Shown here piece by piece: positions 48,101 to 54,100 of a stretch of DNA of 64,000 bases. The translations under genes were made by a program, and so were the position numbers. The notes beneath the pieces were generated by a model that saw only the letters and a program-made list of their open reading frames with translations, did not search any database and was not told the origin of the DNA. Origin of the DNA: Liolophura sinensis (taxonomy: Eukaryota > Mollusca > Polyplacophora > Chitonida > Chitonidae); NCBI RefSeq assembly GCF_032854445.1, contig NC_088302.1, positions 30,845,979 through 30,909,978 of the forward strand, given 5' to 3'. The stretch's first letter is position 1. Each line of letters begins with the position of its first letter.

Positions 48101-51100
48101 GAGAACTTCAGGTATGTAATTTCCTTTTTGCCAATGTCATTTTGAATGACACTCTGCAGTGTTGTGGTTTTCTGTGAGATTGCGTCATTTGCATTTGTAT
48201 TCTCCAATACAGTTTCCATTGAAATTTAACTGCAATGAGTGTTTAACTGTGATGAGTGTTACAGTGTCTGCTTCGAAAAGCAGAGGCTTAGGGTTCAATC
48301 CTGACTCTAGGTATCCAAGGCAACCAGCAGTCTTGGAACTTCCCTCACTGTATGCTACCGGCCCTGATAGCTCAGTTGGTAGAGCGTCAACCTTGGGGAA
48401 GGTAGATCCACGGGCAATCTTGGGTCGGGTCACAGCTAGGACATTAAAAGAGGAAGTCGTATTTTCCTCGTTTAGCATTCAGCATGAAGGGGATAGTGCA
48501 ACGACTGGTTAACCTGTATCAATATAATGGCTCAGGTGGGTCAGATAAAAAGAGACATGATAAAAGAGACATGTGGAAATCTGTCCTGCAACAAGGAGGC
48601 ACATTACACATACATGCATTCTAAGGACTCTTTCGTCGTCATGCGACTGAAAAATTGTTAAGTGCAACGTTAAACCCTACGCACTCTCACTCACTCATTG
48701 TATGCTAAGTCTAAGAGGATAGGCTAGTATTTTTTTTTACTGTCATGAGTCAATACTGACTCTGTATACACGAGTGAACTAAGCAGTTTGAGTTATTTAA
48801 TGTCAGTGTGTGTGATGTCTGACACATTATTAACTCTTAGAACAGTGTTTTGAGGTTTATTTAGAAGGTCAGATGATAGTCTTAAAAAAAAAGGGTTCTG
48901 TAATAAAAGTACTACTTTGTAACCTTTTCCGACTAACTTTTTGTGGCAAATATAGCATATGTTGCATTGTTTCTTTTCTGCACCATGTTACAGAGCCCGC
49001 CTGTTTCTGATCTCCACCAAAGCAGGCTCTCTGGGCACCAATCTGGTGGCTGCTAATCGAGTCATCGTGTTTGATGCCTCCTGGAATCCCTCTCATGACA
49101 TACAGTCCATCTTCAGAGTGTACAGATTTGGCCAGACTAAGCCCGTCTACGTCTACAGGTTCCTGGCTCAGGTGAGAGTACGAATAGGGCTGAGAAGTGA
49201 GCATAAATACAGAAAGTACAAATAGGACTTATAAGTGGGCAGAAAGTACGATTAGGGCTGAGAAGTGGGAATAAATATAGAAAGTACAAATAGGACTTAT
49301 AAGTGGGCAGAAAGTACGAATAGGGCTGAGAAGTGGGAATAAATATAGAAAGTACGAATTGGACTTTTAAGTGGGCAGAAAGTGCGAATAGGGCTGAGAA
49401 GTGGGAATAAATATAGAAAGTACGAATTGGACTTATAAGTGGGCAGAAAGTGCGAATAGGGCTGAGGATTGGAGGTAAATACAGAAAGTACGAATAGGAT
49501 TGAGAACTGGGAGTAAATGCAGAAAGTATGAATAAAGCTGAAAAGTGGGGATATGCAGAGCCAGCCATGGTGCCGCATTTCCACCAAACCTGGGAATTCA
49601 GAACCAGCTCGGCACACTCACTGTTAGCCGGAGTCACTTTACATGTCATTCTATTTGAGAAATTATTTCATGCAGAGCTCTGTACATGCATAGGTGAAGG
49701 TTTAACTGATGTGATGATTTTATGTTTCACACTAGGACACAGGGTTTGTTTCATCCTTGCCACCATTCCCCTTAAAAGTATTAAGAAGTACTGTAAATAA
49801 AACTGCAGTGACCTATACAGGGTTGGATTTAAGCGGCAAACGATCGTTTGGGTTACGTATCGGTTGGCGGGTGTGCAAAATGTAAAATGTATATGGGGTA
49901 TTCTTGCACCTTAGAGTACAATGTCGCACTCCTGTCCCTGTGAACTTCACGATATATACGCCTTGTGTCGTTTTGCTCAATGAAAAGCCACAGGAACAGG
50001 GTAATCTATTTTTGTAACAAGGAATGTCTTGCACGGGATGTTAGGTACATTTTATAGAAACGTGATGTTAGATGAAACGAGGATTGAAGTAATTTCAGGT
50101 TTTCTTGAGAATAAAAGTCTTCACTATGAATCCATTCGAACGCCTGTTTGGGAAACTGAGGAAGGTAGCAAAATTTCATGTATGTCCAAATTTCATCGCC
50201 CAAATATTCAGTCGGACACTCGTCTGTGGAACGCATAAATTTTGAGGAGCACGACCATTTTTTTGCCGAACATGTCTGACAAGTCAGTGGTAATTTCAAA
50301 CCCTGCTAGAGTTTTCTTACAGCCATTTCACATAAATGCTCTGCTGTATGTTTCTCCGCCCTTAGGGTACGATATTTTTCCTAAACATGGCACATAACAT
50401 CTGTTTTATGTTTCTCCGCCCTTAGGGTACGATATTTTTCCTAGACATGGCACATAACTTCTCTGTTGTATGTTTTTCACACAGGGTACGATGGAGGAGA
50501 AGATTTACGAGAGGCAGGTCACCAAGCAGAGTCTGTCTCAACGTGTGGTAGATGAACATCAGATAGAGAGGCACTTCAATGCTAGGGACTTACAGGAACT
50601 CTACAACTTCCAGCCTGATATAATAGATGACCCCAACAGACCAAAGAGACCTACGCCTGTCCTTCCTAAGGTGATTGCAACACATTATGTCTTATTTTGG
50701 ACCAGTCATATTGCCTCAGTTGACTGAACGATAGCTTGTCAGCTGTTCATGTCATTATGTGGTATGTTTGTATCAGATGCTCATCTTATCATGTGCTGTG
50801 CTTGTTTCATGTCTTAATGTGCTGTGGGACCAGTAGATCCAGGATCAATCCTTGATCGAGTCACACCTAAGACTTTAAAAGAGGAAGTTGTAACTTCCTC
50901 GCTTGGCGTTCAGCATGAAGGGGATAGTGCAACGACTGGTTGACCCGTATCAGTATAATGGCTCGGGCGGGGCGGCTTACTTGCCTTCGGTAAGTCGTCT
51001 CAGTGAAGCAACACTAAATAAAAGAGCGGTGGAAATCCGTCCTGCAACAAGGAGGCACATTACACGTACATGCACCCTAATGATTCCTTCGTCGTCATAT

Positions 51101-54100
51101 GACTGAAAAATTGTTGAGTACGACGTTAAACCCCAAGCACTCACTCACTTAATGTGCTGTGCTTGTATGAGATGCTCATCTTGTTATGTGCTGTGCTTGT
51201 ATGAGATGCTCATCTTGTCATGTGCTGTGCTTGTATGAGATGCTCATCTTGTCGTGTGCTGTGCTTGTTTCATGTCTTAATGTGCTGTGCTTGTATGAGA
51301 TGCTCATCTTGTGATGTGCTGTGCTTGTATGAGATGCTCATCTTGTCATGTGCTGTGCTTGTATGAGATGCTCATCTTGTCATGTGCTGTGCTTGTATCA
51401 GATGCTCATCTTGTCATGTGCTGTGCTTGTATCAGATGCTCATCTTGTCATGTGCTGTGCTTGTATCAGATGCTCATCTTGTCATGTGCTGTGCTTGTAT
51501 CACATGCTCATCTTTTCATGTGCAGTGCTTGTATCAGCTGTTCATGTTATCATGTGCTATGCTTGTTTCATCTTGTCATTTGCTGTGCTTGTAGGATCAC
51601 ATGTTAGCGGACCTGCTGCAGAGGAAGAAGCATTGGATCGTGTCTTACCACGAGCACGACTCGCTGCTGGAGAACCAGGTCAGTGAGGTGCTGTCCGAGG
51701 AGGAGAGGAAGGCAGCATGGGAAGAGTTTGAGCAGGAGAAGAAGGGCATCATCAATAGAGGTATGTTCTATGGTTGTTCCAACAAACTCTCTCAACCTGT
51801 TTCCAAGTAGAGGCCGGTCCACACTTAGGCGATTGAGTCACGAAAAAACAAAATCAGCCAGAATGGCAAGGAATCTAGATTTCGTCAGGAGAGTTTGTGC
51901 AATGACCCTTCCTCTCACCAGGAGCAGTTGTAATGAGACTGTAAAAATAAGCAATGCTCAAAAAGCGTATTGTACTTTTGAAGGTATACCAGATTGATTC
52001 ATGAAAGAGTTTCCAAATCCTTTATATTGTTTTGGTATTAACTGATGTCTTCATATTTAGTATCATTTAGAAGCAAGTATGTCATCAAACATTACTATTG
52101 GTTCTGAAACTGGCATATTTCCAGTAGTAAATCATAATGTCTTTCAAACTAAGCTTAAAACATCTTTCTGAGTACAACGCAACTCACAGACTGAGCCAAA
52201 ATTTGATAAGACAGATTTGATAATATTTAAAATTAAAATAATTTAAATTGTTTAAAAAAATATTTATTTTGGTCAAAACTTCAAAATTGGCAACAATTTT
52301 TAAAATAAGCCCAAAATTAAAATTGAAAATCATGTGTGGACAGACAGTATTTCACCTAAGGTTTGTACATAATGAACTGTTGATACTGCATAAAGGCCTT
52401 AAAATGATTCTTTTGATGCCAGCACTTAACTTTTTTGCACAAAAAATTAGCCAAACTGTTAAGTGACCCAACTGACACCTTGCCATCACATAGGTGAAAA
52501 AGTTTTAAGTATGACATAAAACCCCAAGCATACATATATAGATAAGTGGCCTTGTAAGGTGGACGAATCAGTCGGAATACAGCAAAATGTGTTGTTTTAA
52601 AAATTGTAAACGTAAGGTGAAATATTTATGTATTTATTTATTTGATGTATTTTATGATGTACTCAAGAATATTTCACTTATATCACAGCGGCTAGCGTTA
52701 AGTGGGGAGGAAACCCATGACCATCCACAGGTTGCTGGTAATCTATGTGAAATGCAGTCAAAATATTTATATATTTATTTATTTGATGTATTTTATGCCA
52801 TACTCAAGAATGTTTCACTTATATCACAGTGGCTAGCGTTATGTGGGGAGGAAACCCATGGCCATCCACAGGTTGCTGGTAATCTATGTGAAATGCAGTC
52901 AAAATATTTATATATTTATTTATTTGATGTATTTTATGCCATACTTAAGAATGTTTCACTTATATCACAGTGGCTAGCGTTATGTGGGGAGGAAACCCAT
53001 GACCATCCACAGGTTGCTGGTAATCTATGTGAAATGCAGTCAAAATATTTATATATTTATTTATTTGATGTATTTTATGCCATACTCAAGAATGTTTCAC
53101 TTATATCACAATGGCTAGCGTTAAGTGGGGAGGAAACCCATGACCATCCACAGGTTGCTGGTAATCTATGTGAAATGCAGTCAAAATATTTATATATTTA
53201 TTTATTTGATGTATTTTATGCCATACTCAAGAATGTTTCACTTATATCACAATGGCTAGCGTTAAGTGGGGAGGAAACCCATGGCCATCCACAGGTTGCT
53301 GGTAATCTATGTGAAATGCAGTCAAAAATAATTTCATGTAATCTGTGACATTTGTTGCTTACCTGAACACATTGTGTTTTGCAGCACCCCAGATCACTCA
53401 GCAGTTTATGATGCAGCAGGCCCAGTATATGAACCATGGCCCAGGGTTGCCACACATGATGAGCCAGGCAGCGTATGGCTCTGTCAATGTCAGACCCCCT
53501 AATGTCTTGGCCATTGTCCATGAAATGAGGCAAAGGGTGAGTAGCTGGATTTTTATTTTTACACTAATTTGGTATTTAATTTACTACAGAAAAGATTTAC
53601 ATGGTTAATACAGCTGGGTAGTACCCTGGTAGTTCTGACCTGTGAAGCATGTTGTTTTTGTAGTCAACATTCCTGGCTGTGCTACTGGGAACACTTGTCG
53701 CCAGGCCTGCTCCCTCTTCAGCTGTTTCCAGTAATCGGCTTAAAACGAACATACTCGACACCCATCATTTGAGTGTTCGTTCTTTGAACCGGGGGCAAAC
53801 GGTTCATGGGGATGGGTCCCTAAAGCACTGTAATGCGAGTGAGATGTTTCAGTGTTATTGCCATATGTTCATATTAATTGCTGCAAATTAAAAAAATCGC
53901 AACTTAGCCTCTTGTGTATCAGTGTAACGGTAATTGTTGCAGATGGTGTTTCAACAAATCGTACACGCCTTTAGCCCAGGTTTTGCATATTAGGGCACGG
54001 GAAAGCGCCAGCCCGACATCCTGGGACAACCTGAAATTTTCGTCAGGCAACTTCAACTTCAGCTGCCTGTCAGGCTACTAGAAATTCCAGCAGCAAAAAC

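Noticed and set aside
52587-53348. 253-codon plus-strand ORF
   Set aside because: It is five copies of the 140-bp SINE-derived unit read through. No domain, and no need for translation.
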